Source: Calliopum simillimum (lineage: Eukaryota; Arthropoda; Insecta; Diptera; Lauxaniidae). From it: DNA of 64,000 bases. This document shows, piece after piece, positions 36,310-48,403 of the stretch. The stretch lies in the NCBI GenBank assembly GCA_951812925.1, contig OX638368.1, positions 13,099,994 to 13,163,993 of the forward strand, given 5' to 3'. Both the position numbers and the translations under genes were made by a program. Below the pieces are notes generated by a model that saw nothing but the letters and a program-made list of their open reading frames with translations, searched no databases and was not told the origin of the DNA. Position 1 is the stretch's first letter. Each line of letters opens with the position of its first letter.

Positions 36310-36812
36310 CATTAATTTAGATTTTAAAATAACAAACAAAAAATTGAGCCACCTGAACTGCACAAATTTTTTATTTGCCTCTTAACTAGAAACTTTTTGG
36401 TCAAACACACACAGACAACAATCAACGTATAGTGTCTGTCTAAAAGCGGATTTCGTTATTTAAAATGTAGTTGTAAATATTCGTAAAATTTATTGTGTGT
36501 TGAATCCGATAATAAAGCATTAACCTCATTCTTCGCACCCACACTGCAATGCATTGCACTGGCCAAGATAGAGAGTTAGAGGGTGCAAGCGTATTTTAAG
36601 CTTGGCAGCATCTAATTTAAGCAATGTTCTGCAAAAAAAAGCTTAGCTCTTGTAATCAACGGTTTGTACTATGTGGCCTGCATGCATTTAGCAAACTGCC
36701 ATAGTCCAACAAGGTGCAAATGAGGCCAGTACTACTGGACACTCTGTGAAGTTTTTCTTTTTTGTTAAAATTTGTTATAAAACTTTCGCATTTGTTTATT
36801 TTGGTTTAAACT
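36310..36812. other. spacer without recognised features
   Basis: No gene or terminal repeat was found. Confidence 0.45.
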
Positions 36813-36819
36813 TATTAAA

Positions 36820-36820
36820 A

Positions 36821-36856
<36 letters not shown>

Positions 36857-36864
36857 TATTATTA
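36820..36864 (+). repeat. (ATT)n microsatellite, LINE 3' tail
   Basis: About fifteen trinucleotide units, read as TAA on the LINE strand. Confidence 0.93.
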
Positions 36865-37020
36865 AGTCTTTGGATATACAATTCCTTACAGAATGAAATT
36901 AACAATTAAATTAAATAAAGATTATTTAACAATACTTAAGATAATAGCTTTGGAAGTGACATATCTGAATTATTAATTGAATTGTTTATTAATGAGTATA
37001 CTATCGAGAACACAAACTAA

Positions 37021-37683
37021 TCAATTGATTCTTAAATAGATCCTTGAGATCGAAAAATCTATATCATGATTTATATTAATTTTATTAAATTCAAAAAGAG
37101 CCCTTGTTATTGGTGCATTTAATGAATAGTTAGTTCTACACAACTGAATTGAAAACAAATTGCAGTGCCGCAAAGTTCTAGAAGGAACATTAAATGTTAC
37201 TCGCTCAAGCAAATATGAACAATCAATATGGTTTGTTATAATGTCATAGACAAACACCAAACTGGCTATCACTCTCCTTGATTGAAGTGGCCTAACGTCA
37301 ATTAACATGCAGCGAGAACTATAGGGTGGCACAGGATCTGAAAACCTAATAGATCTAAGCGCAAATTTCAGAAACCTTTTTTGAACCTGCTCTAACCTGT
37401 TAGAGTGCACAAGGAAAAATGGATACCAAATAACTGATGCATATTCAAGTTTCAAACGAACATACGCAGTATATAATACTTTTGACGTATGAGGATCACA
37501 GAATTTATCACTATGACGCTTAACAAAAGCCAACATTGAATAGCATTTAGGAATGATGTAATTTATGTGGTTTACAAAAGAAAATTTAGAATCGAATAAA
37601 ATGCTAAAAGTTCTTTGAAAATTTATGAAATATGGATGCTGATGGGAAGCATTTGTAAAGAATGTGAGAGGGTTAACATATTG
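37021..37683 (-). pseudogene. LINE ORF2, C-terminal part after the reverse transcriptase core
   Basis: The open frame runs from just after a TAG at 37684 to a TGA at 37021. It can be read upstream of the first ATG (37536) through ILFDSKFSFVNHINYIIPKCYSML, then FVKR, KVLYTAYVRLKLEYASVIWYP, and NRLEQVQKRFLKFALR. The DSK--F--HI, L-Y--YVR-KLEYAS-IW and RLE-VQKRFL blocks are the thumb and connection region that follows the reverse transcriptase catalytic motif in Jockey, I and related clades. The FADD catalytic box and the endonuclease lie upstream and are missing. The surviving 220 codons have no stop, which suggests a fairly recent insertion. Without the N-terminal two-thirds it cannot retrotranspose. 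Confidence 0.88.
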
Positions 37684-37690
37684 CTATGTT

Positions 37691-38640
37691 AGTTTTTGTG
37701 AAATATTTTTTTCAACAATTTGAGTTGGCAATTTAGAAAAATATTCAATTTAAATGAATGTTTTAGCTAAGGTTTAAGAAAACTGATGGTAGAAAGCAAA
37801 TTTTTCTTTGCAGCATTTTGCAAAAGCTGAACCAAGCTTTATTTACATACAAAATATAGAAAAAGAAAGGAAAATGCTAAGCAGTTTCACAATAATTTGG
37901 ATGTGAATAAGATACATTGAACTTTACACCTATATATATTCTTTTTGACTTGACTTGGTCTACCGAAGTACTTCAGTTAAAAATAGCTGCTAACAATCAA
38001 GGGCGTTACATTTCAGTATTCATATCAGAACTCAATGCACACAGTGTCAGATCCCCATCATCGATAAATGTTTGTAGCGTGGAGCAATTACATTCTCCTA
38101 AGCGTTTACCGCAACTATACTTCTACTTCATGTATATAATTAGAAAAATTGCAAACATAAAACACTACAAATGTCGCAACTAAAAACATAAAGAAAGCTT
38201 GCCGTCATTGCATAACTGCCTAAAACCACATCAGAAAACTCATACATAATGAACTATTTCTTATCATATTACTTTATATGTAAAAACTAATAAGAAAACT
38301 ATTCAAACACTACAAATGTTTCCCGCAAAAATTTTAAAATCAGATTAAATTTAATAAACTGGAGAAAGTCATAAAAATCTTTGACAGAAAACAAAAACTG
38401 CTTAAGTTTTAATCGCATTATACTAATGTCTTAAAAAAAGGAACAAAAAAAAAAAAAAATTAAACACTACAAATGTCCAGAACGAAAAACATGTAGAAAA
38501 GCAACGCGAAATTTTTGCTTAATTTTGAATATATCTTTAAATTATTATATCAAATTTTAATGCAAAACTGTGCAGTTTCTGCAAACAGTTCGTTAAAAGA
38601 TAATCTTCAAATTTATATAAATACATAAACAATTCAAATT
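37691..38640. other. AT-rich spacer
   Basis: A near-repeated phrase AACACTACAAATGT occurs near 38160, 38305 and 38463. No gene was recognised. Confidence 0.5.
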
Positions 38641-38644
38641 AAAA

Positions 38645-39290
38645 CTAGTAAGGGCGTAAAATTTGGCCTGGCCAAACATTTAATACCCTACACTGCAGTA
38701 TTTTTAAAATTTTGCTTATATAGGAGGTGCCACGCCCTCTTGTCCGAGTTCGTCTAGTTTTAGCTTGGAGCGTGCATTCATAGTCTTTAGTATTTCAGTT
38801 GAATTTGGTTCGAATATCTCATAAAACACTTTCAGTATAGCGTTTTGAAGATTTTGCTTATATGGGGGCCACGCCCTCTTGTCCGAATTTGTTCAGTTTT
38901 TTCACAGAGCTTGCGCTTACAATTCTTAGTATTTGTGCGTATTTTGGTTGCATTGTCGTGAAAAATACTCCTAAAATTGCATTTTTAATATATTTTTTGT
39001 ATGGGCGGTAGGCGTGTCCGTTGATTGATTTCACTCATTTTCAATCCTCCGAGCTATCTTTGACGACGGAGGCAGTGTACCAAATGTCATTGAATTATCT
39101 TACTCAGTTTTCCCAAAAAGTGTATTTCAACACACAGCCAGCCAGCCAGCCAGACAGACGGAGATGGCTATATCAACTCAGGAGGTGACGCTAATCAAGG
39201 ATATAAATACTTTTCTATATCTTCCACGCCTCCTTCTCTGCGTTACAAACGGAAGGACAAAGTGAATATACCCTGGGTGTAGGTATAAAT
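38645..39290. mobile_element. INE-1/HINE-like dispersed repeat
   Basis: Contains two CACGCCCTCTTGTCCGA blocks about 140 bp apart and a (CCAG)n run at 39136-39154. A block reading GACAGACGGAGATGGCTATA is followed by TCTGCGTTACAAACGGAAGG and TATACCCTGGGTGTAGGTATA. This order and wording follow the INE-1/DINE family of non-autonomous Helitron-related elements in flies. It has no protein. A related, more diverged copy lies at about 47560-47955. Confidence 0.7.
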
Positions 39291-39750
39291 AAAAATTAAT
39301 GCAAGTTTGTTTAAATAAACACTTCAAATTAAAAGAAATAATAAATCCTACTTTGGAAGCACTTTTCAGTTTTTAGAATGATTTGGGATCTATAAAGTAG
39401 GGGAGACTGGGGCACATTTGACACTAAATTTTCAAAGACCTATATCTTTGAAAATTATTACACAATCTTAATACTCTTTACAGTTTCTGAAACATTGATT
39501 ATTTAATATGAAAACCAAGAAAAAAAAAATTTCAAAAAAACTGCATTAAGAGTCCTTTTTTAAATTTTTTCAAAAAAAGTCATTTTGTCAAATGTGCCCC
39601 AGGTACGGGGCACATTTGACATTGCAAGGGGCACATTTGACACTCACAAAAATAACACAGAAACATTAAAGAAAACATTCATACACATATTTTTTTCATA
39701 TAAATACAAATTATAAGTATGTATGTACTAACGAAGACTTATTTTATATA

Positions 39751-40012
39751 TTAGTGTGAGAAGTCGATGTCAAATACGTATTTAGTGCGCGAACGTGAAG
39801 TTGAGGCTGGATTTGTTGGAGTTGGTAATTTAAACTCAATTACACTCTTTAAAGTCAGGCAAACATCTTCCACTTCCGGTTTTATAAAAACCCAATTTAA
39901 TGGTGAAACTCTTCTCAAATAACTGATCTTGTATCAAGTATAGCTAATTACTTCTACAATATCTCCCACATAAAAAATGGGTTTTTGGATGTTTCGCCAA
40001 ATTTCCCAAGGA
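39751..40012 (-). pseudogene. pogo-like transposase C-terminal fragment
   Basis: The minus-strand frame reads KPIFYVGDIVEVISYT, then a stop, then YKISYLRRVSPLNWVFIKPE, VEDVCLTLKSVIEFKLPTPT and finally KYVFDIDFSH with TAA at 39751. The pattern YVGDIVEV, SYLRR, W-FIKPE-EDV, LP-P and a closing F-IDF matches the C-terminal tail often found on pogo/Tigger-type transposases of animals. No DDE catalytic core is seen between this and the N-terminal piece at 40357-40476. There is one internal stop. The assignment is by pattern recognition and would be stronger with a profile search. Confidence 0.55.
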
Positions 40013-40356
40013 CATTACATATATACAATAAGTAAAAAGTACAATTTCCTACAACACCCCTAATGAGAACATCAACATAAAATGTTAGGTAAGAGCCAGT
40101 TTTATGGAAATTTCTTTGGTCTGGATTTTGGGTAACACCATCGTCAAGATATCTGCAGCGCTTTCACATGATGATGGGGAATACTTCCAGTCAATTTGAT
40201 AATTATTATAAACTTTGCATACATGATGAACTTTGATGTCAATATGTTTACTTCGGGAATTCATCCATCCAGATTTTCAAATTAAAATAAGTGGTAGAGG
40301 TCCTAAAAAGCACCTATTCAAAAATCTTGAATTTTAGATAAAATAAAGGCAACAAA

Positions 40357-40476
40357 TTATATTAAATCAAATAAAATGGATTCTGTGTCGGAAGTCGGAG
40401 TTTCTCTCTGATTTCCGATATTAGAAATAGCGTATTTAACTTTTTTTTCATCGCCATCGCGTCTGTTCGTCTTCAT
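40357..40476 (-). pseudogene. pogo-like transposase N-terminal fragment
   Basis: From an ATG at 40476 the frame reads MKTNRRDGDEKKVKYAISNI, then about 19 more residues to a TAA at 40357. The opening KTNR---DE-K---AI is like the start of the psq-type helix-turn-helix of pogo transposases (KTxRG-w-EE-M--AI). It lies on the same strand as the C-terminal fragment and about 350 bp upstream of it, which fits a single element that lost its catalytic region. Taken alone the match is weak; the context raises its value. Confidence 0.4.
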
Positions 40477-40964
40477 TTTATAATGGTATACCATATCTTT
40501 AAAAAGATAACACTAGAAAATCTTCTAAAATACACAAACACATATGTCTGGACGAACGTCAAATGTGCCCCTTCGACAAAGGTCAAATGTGCCCCAATAT
40601 CTCTTGAAGAATTAAAAATATTTTAAAATTTAAACTATTTGACCTTGATAAAAAACACTTTTATTCTATTAATTGTAAAGATTAGTGCCACTAAATTTTC
40701 ATACTTACTTTTAAAAAACAATACAACTTTATTTGCAAAACCCTTACGAACAAGATGTCGAAAATTACAAAAAAATACACAAAAAGTTATAAAAGCGTAT
40801 TAACGCGGGAGAATTTGAAAGAGAACTACCAAAGTTCACTAAGTTGCTTTCATTCTAATAAGTTATGTTTCTGCATTTCAGGTTTTTGGTTCGAAAGGCG
40901 AGTTCACACCGAAAATGGCGAAGTCAAATGTGCCCCGGTGTCAAATGTACCCCAGCTTACCCTA

Positions 40965-43640
40965 TTCTTTGAAAAAGATAAGTTTTTAAATTGTGCATAT
41001 TAACGTCAAATAGAAATTTTTGTGGAGAGGGAACGTAATCAAAAGCAACTTTAATTCCCTTCATGCAAACTTAAAACAGCATAACAAAGGTGTCAGCTAT
41101 TGTTGTGATTATATTCATATGACTCGTAGACTCGTACGTTTTTTTAACATCTAAGTCATTATTCTTGTGTTGTATTTTTTATATTTGCATATTATCAAGA
41201 AAAATAAAATTTTAGAACAAAAAAATACTTTCTTTAAAGGTTTTCTTGAAATTTCATTAGCTGAGATCATAAATAAAGTATTTTTTTATTTTTCAAACGC
41301 ATAATCATTCTTTCTACAGTCTAATTATTTAAAAATGTTTTATTGTGGTATCTGCATGAGGCAAAAGAGAATAAATGATTTTTTAACAAAGTTTGCAACT
41401 GAAAGCGCACAAATTCTGGTAACATTAAAAATAAAAAAATTTTATAATAAAAAATTCATAAAATTTATTTGCTTATTCTTTGCACTTTCTACATACTTTT
41501 GGTTTTTTTTTAGTAAACTTCATCATATGGTTGCGCACTCATGTATTTAGCTGCGTGTATGAGAGCTATCAACGCCAACACCAGTATAATAGCAACGGCT
41601 AGGCATATGTTGTGTAAATATTTGCTGCTGCATACATTTTTTGCAAAACAAACATATACATATGAATACAAAAACACGCATATATAGACATCATTATTGC
41701 ATAAAAAACTTAAGGTACTTCGGGGTAATCACTAGAAAAATGTTATTTTGTTGATTAAAAACATTTGGCTGTAAACCAAATTTCAAGAGAATTCTTTTAT
41801 AAAACACTTAAATTTGAATTAGAGCGCTATTTTCAACCATATTAATTTGAATAATGTAGCGTTCATTAATACCCAACATCACCAACATTTTAATATGCTG
41901 CCATTTTGTATTATTATTTTAATGCCTTCACACAAATATATTGTACAACGCCCTGATTGTTTGCTGTTACGCCGTACTACACATACGCAACTTCATGCTG
42001 CTATGGTACTCAGACATATTTTCGCATAGATTAAGTTTTAAAAAAAGTGTTTTTTTATTTTTTGGTTGCCTATCGTTATCGCCGTCATGGCAGGAAGGAC
42101 ACAAGGAAATTTCAGCAATTTTATTTAGCAACTTGAAAATATAATATACACACACAACAGTAAAGACATGAATAGGATTAAATATTTTTTTAAAGGATTA
42201 TTTATGCCAGCGATTAATTTATGAGCAGCTTTACCTACTTTTTTGTTTTGTTTTGGTAGAACTTTGTTTGCTCTTTTTGAATATTTTTGATAAAATAATT
42301 TTGTTTTTTTTTTCAAAGTTGTTATTGCTGCCTTTGATGATGTTTTTTTTTTTTGCTAATGAGAACGTGTGAATAAATTATGCTTTTAAAAGTTATAGCA
42401 ATAGTCGAAAAAAATAATGTTTTATCATGTATCATAATAGGAGCTCTATGTTGCTTATGTTTATCCGCTACCATCGAAATATTCAGTGATATGAAATAGG
42501 CTGAAAGACATGGGCCGAAAATATCCGAAAATAATCTTTGCTTATAATATGAACTAGGTTTTCCCAAATTTTTTTTTTTTTTCATTTTAAATTCAAGCAA
42601 ATTTCTTGTAAAAAGTAGATCGACTTTGTATGATACTTTTTAATTTAGCTCCCAGTGCTGAGTAAAAAAACGCTACATATTGCATTTAGCCAAAAATTGC
42701 GTTTTTTACCAAAAATTTGCGTTTTCGTTTTTCACTCTGCGTGGGGGGCTTAAATTAAAAAAATATATAAACAAAGTCAATTTATTTTTTATCAAGAAAT
42801 TTGCTCGACTTTTTTCAGAATATTTGGATCTGATATGTGGCCATAATGAGAGGTTTAGATCCTTTAACCCATTGTCTTACTGTGTGCAACATATAATTTT
42901 TCTGAGTTTTACTTGAGAATATTTGGATAGTGTAATATAAATTGGAAAGGATTCCCTAGGGCTTTCGTACGCCAGCACAGAATGCCACAAGCAAATTACT
43001 ACCCAGTTGTCTTTTTCCTGTTTAATTTGAAATGCCAATTTTGAGTTTCGGCTGCTTAAGAAGTGATCTTCTTTATTTTAAAATTCGTCTTATATATTAT
43101 TTCCTTAACATTAGATACAAATACAACTATCATAATACCTTAAAAAATAATAACAAATAGTATTACAACTTAATACAAATACAATTTCCCTAAATCCTAA
43201 ATCTATGCATAAAAAATGTGTTCATTGTTTTTATCTCCCTTTCTCTTGTTTTAAGCTTTGCTTGTGGAACGCATGTTCTACATGATCCACACTTACTTCT
43301 TTGTTTATGTTTTCAACATTTTTCCAACGCATGCGCAGTGACATTTGTTTTTGTTATTGCTATTCGCTGATCTTATTTGATGCATTGCGCGACCTTGCAA
43401 GTGTCGTTGAACTTTGTAAATTTGCAGAATTTATTATGTGCGTGGATTCTACCAATTGTAGACACAATGCAGGTACATCAGTACATAGTGTGATTACCCA
43501 TTAGGAAAGATAAGAACAATGATTACATGTTTAATACACTAGTGATATAGATACGGATATATGTGTTGCAACACTACAATAGGTTCCCCGCAACATATCT
43601 ACTACTTCTGAAATTTGTGTTCTCCCATATTTTATCGGAA
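40965..43640. other. AT-rich DNA without recognised genes
   Basis: Many overlapping short frames (41335-41550, 41847-42144, 42125-42600, 42680-42916, 43301-43504) occur on both strands without any domain. No terminal repeats were seen. Confidence 0.5.
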
Positions 43641-43644
43641 GTCT

Positions 43645-44320
43645 TGATTTTTTATGTTAGACATAAGTGAATGAGATTTTGTATGTATATGAAAATTGCT
43701 TGAGTTAATTGCATCCAATAAAAAAATGGGCGATGCTACGCCCTTTCTACCCGAAATTCATCGTATCTATGGAAATATTGGACTCAGGAGAATGAGATTC
43801 GGTACATATGCAACTGGCACTAGGAAAAAAAATTTAATAAGAAATCGGCGGGGCCGCGCCCCTTCCTTCTAAAAAAACAAATTTGTTAAATCTCTGAAAC
43901 TATTTTACACATATAAATAAGATTTGATTGCAGCTAATGTGAAGCGAACAGGAAATGGCAGTGTAATAATATTAAACCAATTTTAGGTACTTAGTTGGTA
44001 TAGAAGCAATATTTTTCTCTATTTTTATTTTAATTTTCTTAGTATAGGCACCAAGCGAAAAAAATGTTGTCCCAATTGGAACATATTTGACTGTCCTCCA
44101 GGCCGTTACAGCCGGAAAAACACTATTTATATGAAAACAAGACAACAGTCAATCCTATCGCTGAAACTATTTGTCATAGGAGAATGAGACTTATTACATA
44201 TATGAACAATACTTCAGTAAAAAAATTTTCAATAAAAATGGATCCACGCATTTCATTCTAAAAGAAACTAATTTGTCATATCTCTGAAACTATTTGGCAA
44301 AATTTTTTATAATTAATACT
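43645..44320. repeat. degenerate direct repeats with GCCCCTT and CTCTGAAACTATTT blocks
   Basis: The phrase GAATGAGATT/GAATGAGACTT followed by ACATATG occurs near 43668, 43788 and 44183. CTACGCCCTTTCTACC and CCGCGCCCCTTCCTTCTAAA occur near 43735 and 43853. ATCTCTGAAACTATTT occurs near 43890 and 44279. The wording resembles the GCCACGCCC-rich interior of the INE-1-like repeats, so this may be a rearranged relative. Unit edges are unclear. Confidence 0.5.
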
Positions 44321-45972
44321 TACACCAATAGGAAACTTTTTAGCCCCTGGGAGCATGGTTTTTTTTTATTTTTATTTTTTGAGATAGGTCTAATATACGT
44401 TCAACCAATCTAGGGTAAGATTTGAAGTGATATAAATACTTTAACTTTCTGCTAAGTTCTACTCTATGCTCAGTAAGGAATTTGGTTATAAAACCCTTTT
44501 TCGGTCGATAGAACGCACATTCCACAAAACGCTTATTGTATTTATGTTTTTTTATGAAATTGAGGCATAGATATTATCAAAAACAGATTTAACCGCGCTT
44601 GGGGTGTTAGAGTGAAAAGACTTCAAGTAAACTTAAACTAAGGTTGGTCAGTGTTTATAGTTCCTATTGTCAAATCTGAAGTATGCGTTAAAATGTCTCA
44701 TTTTCTTTGACTGCAATTTAAGCTATACCTACATTTAGCTCAAATATATGTACTCAAACGACAACAGAAAGCAATCTAGCCACCTAAAAACATGTGACAA
44801 AAGTCAATGTGTTGGTGATTTTTTGTGTTTGTATGGTTGCTGAAAATTATTGCTTTTATGCAAAGTTTAATACCAAAGTAAGGTCTAACAACAAATAAAA
44901 TACAAGTTTTTGAAAAAGTGCCATACTCAAATACTTAATGTCCTTTTTTTCTTTTCTTATTACAGCATTTGCTGCTTGCACTCAACAATGTTCCTGCTTA
45001 GAGGCAACAAAGATGTAAACTTTTTTGCACAATTTAACTTTTTGAATTTACATTGGGCTTGAAAGGAAAAACACAACAAAAATATAAAAGCAATGCATAG
45101 CTTTTAAAGTTGCAGATTTTTAAGAAGAAGAAGAAAACTTAAAAAAAAAGTTGCACTAAGCATTGGCATTGCAGCAGCAATGACAGCATTGAGACACAGG
45201 ATATTAAGGCTAAGCATCATAGAAAACGTAAAGATGAGAGGAAGGAAAAAATGTTGAAAATCTTGTTGTGTTCTGCCCAGAGACACACAAAACAAGTAAC
45301 AAGTGAATTTTCAGGAAAATGTAAATCTGCAGCAACAACAAAAAAAAAGCAGTAACAACAACAATAAAAAAACAAAAGTGAAAACTTTATTTCCACAAAA
45401 GTCAAAAAGAAATAGAAAAACAAAACCAAAATAGAAAGATATAAAAGTTCCTTGCGAAAAGTTGCATTTTTACACTAAACAAAATTATGCTAGATGTTTG
45501 GCCATTCCCCGCAATAGCTTCTTATGAAGAGAAGCAGAAGAAAGTAGAGTTTCTCCGCTCTTTTAGGACTTTTTTTATTAATCAAAATTGAGTTAGGAGC
45601 GCATATTTTCTTAAAATAAAAGTGGCTTATTAAAGATTTTTTCTTGACTTATAAAAATAAAGTTTTTGTTGTAAAAGATTTTTTTTTTCTTACTTTTAAT
45701 ATAACCATTATATATTTTTTGTTTTTTTTTTCTTGTTTTGACTACAAAATAATTTTTTTTTTTTTACTTTAAAACATTAAAGTTTTTTATAAAGGATAAA
45801 CTTTTGCGAATTTTTTTTTTTTTTGTTTTCACTTTAAAATACAATAAAAATTTTTTATAGAAGTTTTTTTTAACTTTTAAAATATTTTTTTTTTTTTGAT
45901 TTAAAGAAAATAAATTTCCATCGTTTTTTTTTTTATTTGAGACTTTATTTGAAGAAAATGGTACAATGTATT
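44321..45972. other. AT-rich spacer
   Basis: CAA-type simple repeats lie at 45330-45375 and long T-runs at 45690-45930. The frames at 44340-44525 and 45104-45429 have no domain. Confidence 0.5.
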
Positions 45973-46635
45973 TTATTCAAAGTATTGCCCATCGCTAGTC
46001 ACTACTTTTTCCAATCTTTCTGGCAATTTATGGATTCCATCCCAGAAAAACTGCGCCGGCTTGGCGGCCAAAAACGAATCGAGAAAATTTACGATATTTT
46101 GAACTGAAGTGAAGCATATTCCTGATGGGGCATTCTGCATCGATCCGAACAAATGGTAGTCTGATGGTGCAAGGTCTGGGCTATAAAGCAGGTGAGGCAA
46201 AATTTCCCATCCTTTGTTTTCCAGGTAATTTTTGACTGGGGCAGCAACATGTGGCCGAGCGTTATCGTGGTGGAAAATGATTGACTCGTGTCTGGTCGCA
46301 TACGTTGGCCGCTGTGCCTGGATTTTCTGCTTCAATCGGATCAATTGTTGACGATAGAGTTGTGCATTAATGGTATGGTCACCTGGCAACAGCTCATAAT
46401 GGATCACAACTAGCTGGTCATGATCAGGACGTTCTTTGTCTTTGACATCAAAATCACTACTTTTAAACCGTTGAAACCACTCACGACAGCTTAATTCAGC
46501 TGGAGCATAGTCCCCATAAATTTTTACAAGAATGCGATGACTTTCGGCAGCTGATTTCTTTGAAATATAGTAGTGAAGTAAAACTTTCCCCAAATGTTGC
46601 TTTTTCGGCACGAACTCGGATATTTTGGATCACAG
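45973..46635 (-). pseudogene. mariner (DD34D) transposase with in-frame internal deletion
   Basis: The frame opens with VPKKQHLGKVLLHYYISKKS (a GTG where the family has an internal Val), AAESHRILV and REWFQRFKSSDFDVKDKERP, the first helix-turn-helix of mariner. It then jumps to VVIHYELLPGDHTINAQLYR. Next come IIFHHDNARPH (second catalytic Asp), HLLYSPDLAPSDYHLF (third Asp, 34 residues later) and KVVTSDGQYFE at the end. The second helix-turn-helix and the block with the first catalytic Asp, normally about 130-140 residues, are missing without a frameshift. Full-length mariner proteins are about 345-350 residues; this one is 212. No ATG start remains, since a TGA precedes the frame. It cannot catalyse transposition but keeps a DNA-binding domain. 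Terminal inverted repeats were not identified with confidence. Confidence 0.92.
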
Positions 46636-46639
46636 TAAA

Positions 46640-47559
46640 ATTTATGATGCGGATGAAAATTTTCAAATCTAATGATGCAGAGTTGTTGACAGATGCCTAA
46701 GCTTCAGATATGACGTTTCTGATCTAACATTTATGTCACCATGTATTGATGGCAACATCTTTTGAAAAACGGTGGAAATTAATGCACACACCCAATAAGA
46801 AATTTTTTTTTTATTGTATCATTTAGAACGAAAATTGGTTTTTTTTTACTAAAAAAAAATAAAAGTTTTTGTGTTTTTAAAAATTTAAGTTTTTTGTATA
46901 GGCTATTCATTATTTTTTTACTTTTATTTTAAAGAGCTTTTTTGCTTAGATTTTGTTTTTATCTTTTTGGAATATCAAATAGGAAATACATTTAGTTTTT
47001 ATTTTCTATCCAACAAGTTTACAGACTTCCGAAAGAATTTAAAAGTTTAAATCTGACTTAAAAAGAAGTAAGCAAACCTTTTGTTTCGAGGTCTAATTCA
47101 AATAAGTTTATACGCGTAATTTCTGTTTTGACATAATTCTTCAAATTCAAAAAATTTTAGATGACTATATTTGAAACACATTTTAAGATCTTGACAAATA
47201 TACACAAATTTTTTTCAACCAAATGATCTTTTCGCTGTGTACATTAAAATCTTCTTTTCTTTATAGCATCTCTATTTTCTGAGGTTGCATTCTTTGGAAT
47301 GCATAAGAATTTGCATAGTTTAAGGTTTTTTTGAAATAAGCAAATAAAATAACCTTAGCTGAATAGATGTAACGCAAAGAAAAAATTTATATAGAAATGT
47401 TTTTGTTTAGAAAGTTAAATTTCTATTAATTTTGATTTAAAAAGTTATGTTTCACTCTAACCGGTAAGCATTAAAGCACCTTTGTTTCGGTGTCATCTGT
47501 GTCTAATAGTTTCAGAGTTATAAAACGTCATTTTTAGGGCGTGTTGCTGCTAATTTTTC
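46640..47559. other. AT-rich spacer, probably including the mariner 5' flank
   Basis: No further domain was recognised. T-runs are frequent. Confidence 0.45.
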
Positions 47560-47955
47560 TAGTTGGTAATATGACATTGAGGGTGTAGCATCGCGTACAT
47601 TTTTGGTGAAAGTTATTTATCTCGATGATTTTAATATATAAACCAAGTTTCATCTCCATGCATAAAACAGTTTTAAGTATGTTTCTGAAAGATGTGGCAC
47701 CTCTCATTTTCCTAGCCCATAACCTACCCCCGATCTATACTAACTTACTATGAAAATTTCAATAAAAGCGGTCAATCATGTATAAAATTTCATCGAATTA
47801 TCTTGTTCAGTTTTCCCGTGAAAAATAATTTCTCGGCCACAGAGACAGGCGTACATTGCTATTTCGACTCAAGAGGTAAAGTTAATCACGAATACTTATA
47901 TACTCTTTTCAATGCCTGCGGCGAATTTTGTTCTGCGTTACAAAAAAATAACGAG
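47560..47955. mobile_element. INE-1/HINE-like repeat, second diverged copy
   Basis: The 3' part (ATCTTGTTCAGTTTTCCCG, CACAGAGACAGGCGTACA, TTCGACTCAAGAGGTAAAG, TTCTGCGTTACAAAAA) follows the same order as 39090-39250 (ATCTTACTCAGTTTTCCC, AGACAGACGGAGATGG, TCAACTCAGGAGGTGACG, TTCTCTGCGTTACAAA). It is non-coding. Confidence 0.65.
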
Positions 47956-48403
47956 TGTTGTTCTATTTTTGTATGAAAATTGTTTGTTTGGTGTTTTGAT
48001 TATGATAAAAGTTACCACTTTTTAAGAGAAGTGTGGAAAAATGGCTCTCATTAGACTAAATACTATAATATTCTGGACCAAAGGATGAAATAATTCATAT
48101 CTAGAAAAAGCTAAAAAGGTGTTTTTCATTTAAGTAGGGATGATATATTCTACTTGCGTTTTTTATCTTCCCTCAGGCTATACGGTCATCACTTAAAATA
48201 TCCACCGTGCATATTGGCTAACTGGTGTCTTTAATTTTCTTCAAAAGAGCAACCAGACTTTCAGTTAAAAACAAAAAAGATATTAAAGTAAAGTTTTGAG
48301 GCCTAACCGCAATTGCTGTATACATCTGAAAATCAATATTTATTTGGCAGCATTTTAGCATACGAGTAACGTTATCTCAGTTAACGGATATGTGATATTC
48401 AGC
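47956..48403. other. spacer without recognised features
   Basis: No domain or repeat was recognised. Confidence 0.4.

Larger units (their letters stand above)
36813..37690 (-). mobile_element. 5'-truncated LINE with (TAA)n tail
   Basis: The coding fragment on the minus strand is followed by about 150 bp of 3' untranslated DNA and then by a pure AAT/TAA microsatellite (36820-36864), the kind of 3' end seen in I-type LINEs. The upstream side ends abruptly near 37690, as expected of incomplete reverse transcription. Confidence 0.85.
39400..40962 (-). mobile_element. decayed pogo-like element with eight GGGGCACATTTGAC motifs
   Basis: TA at 39398-39399 and 40963-40964 flank GGGGAGACTGGGGCACATTT at the left and the inverted AAATGTACCCCAGCTTACCC at the right. 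The motif GGGGCACATTTGAC occurs forward at 39409, 39607 and 39628. It occurs reversed at 39587, 40558, 40582, 40923 and 40940 (the last with one change). Protein relics on the minus strand at 40357-40476 and 39751-40012 look like the start and end of a pogo/Tigger-like transposase, with the centre lost. Confidence 0.85.
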
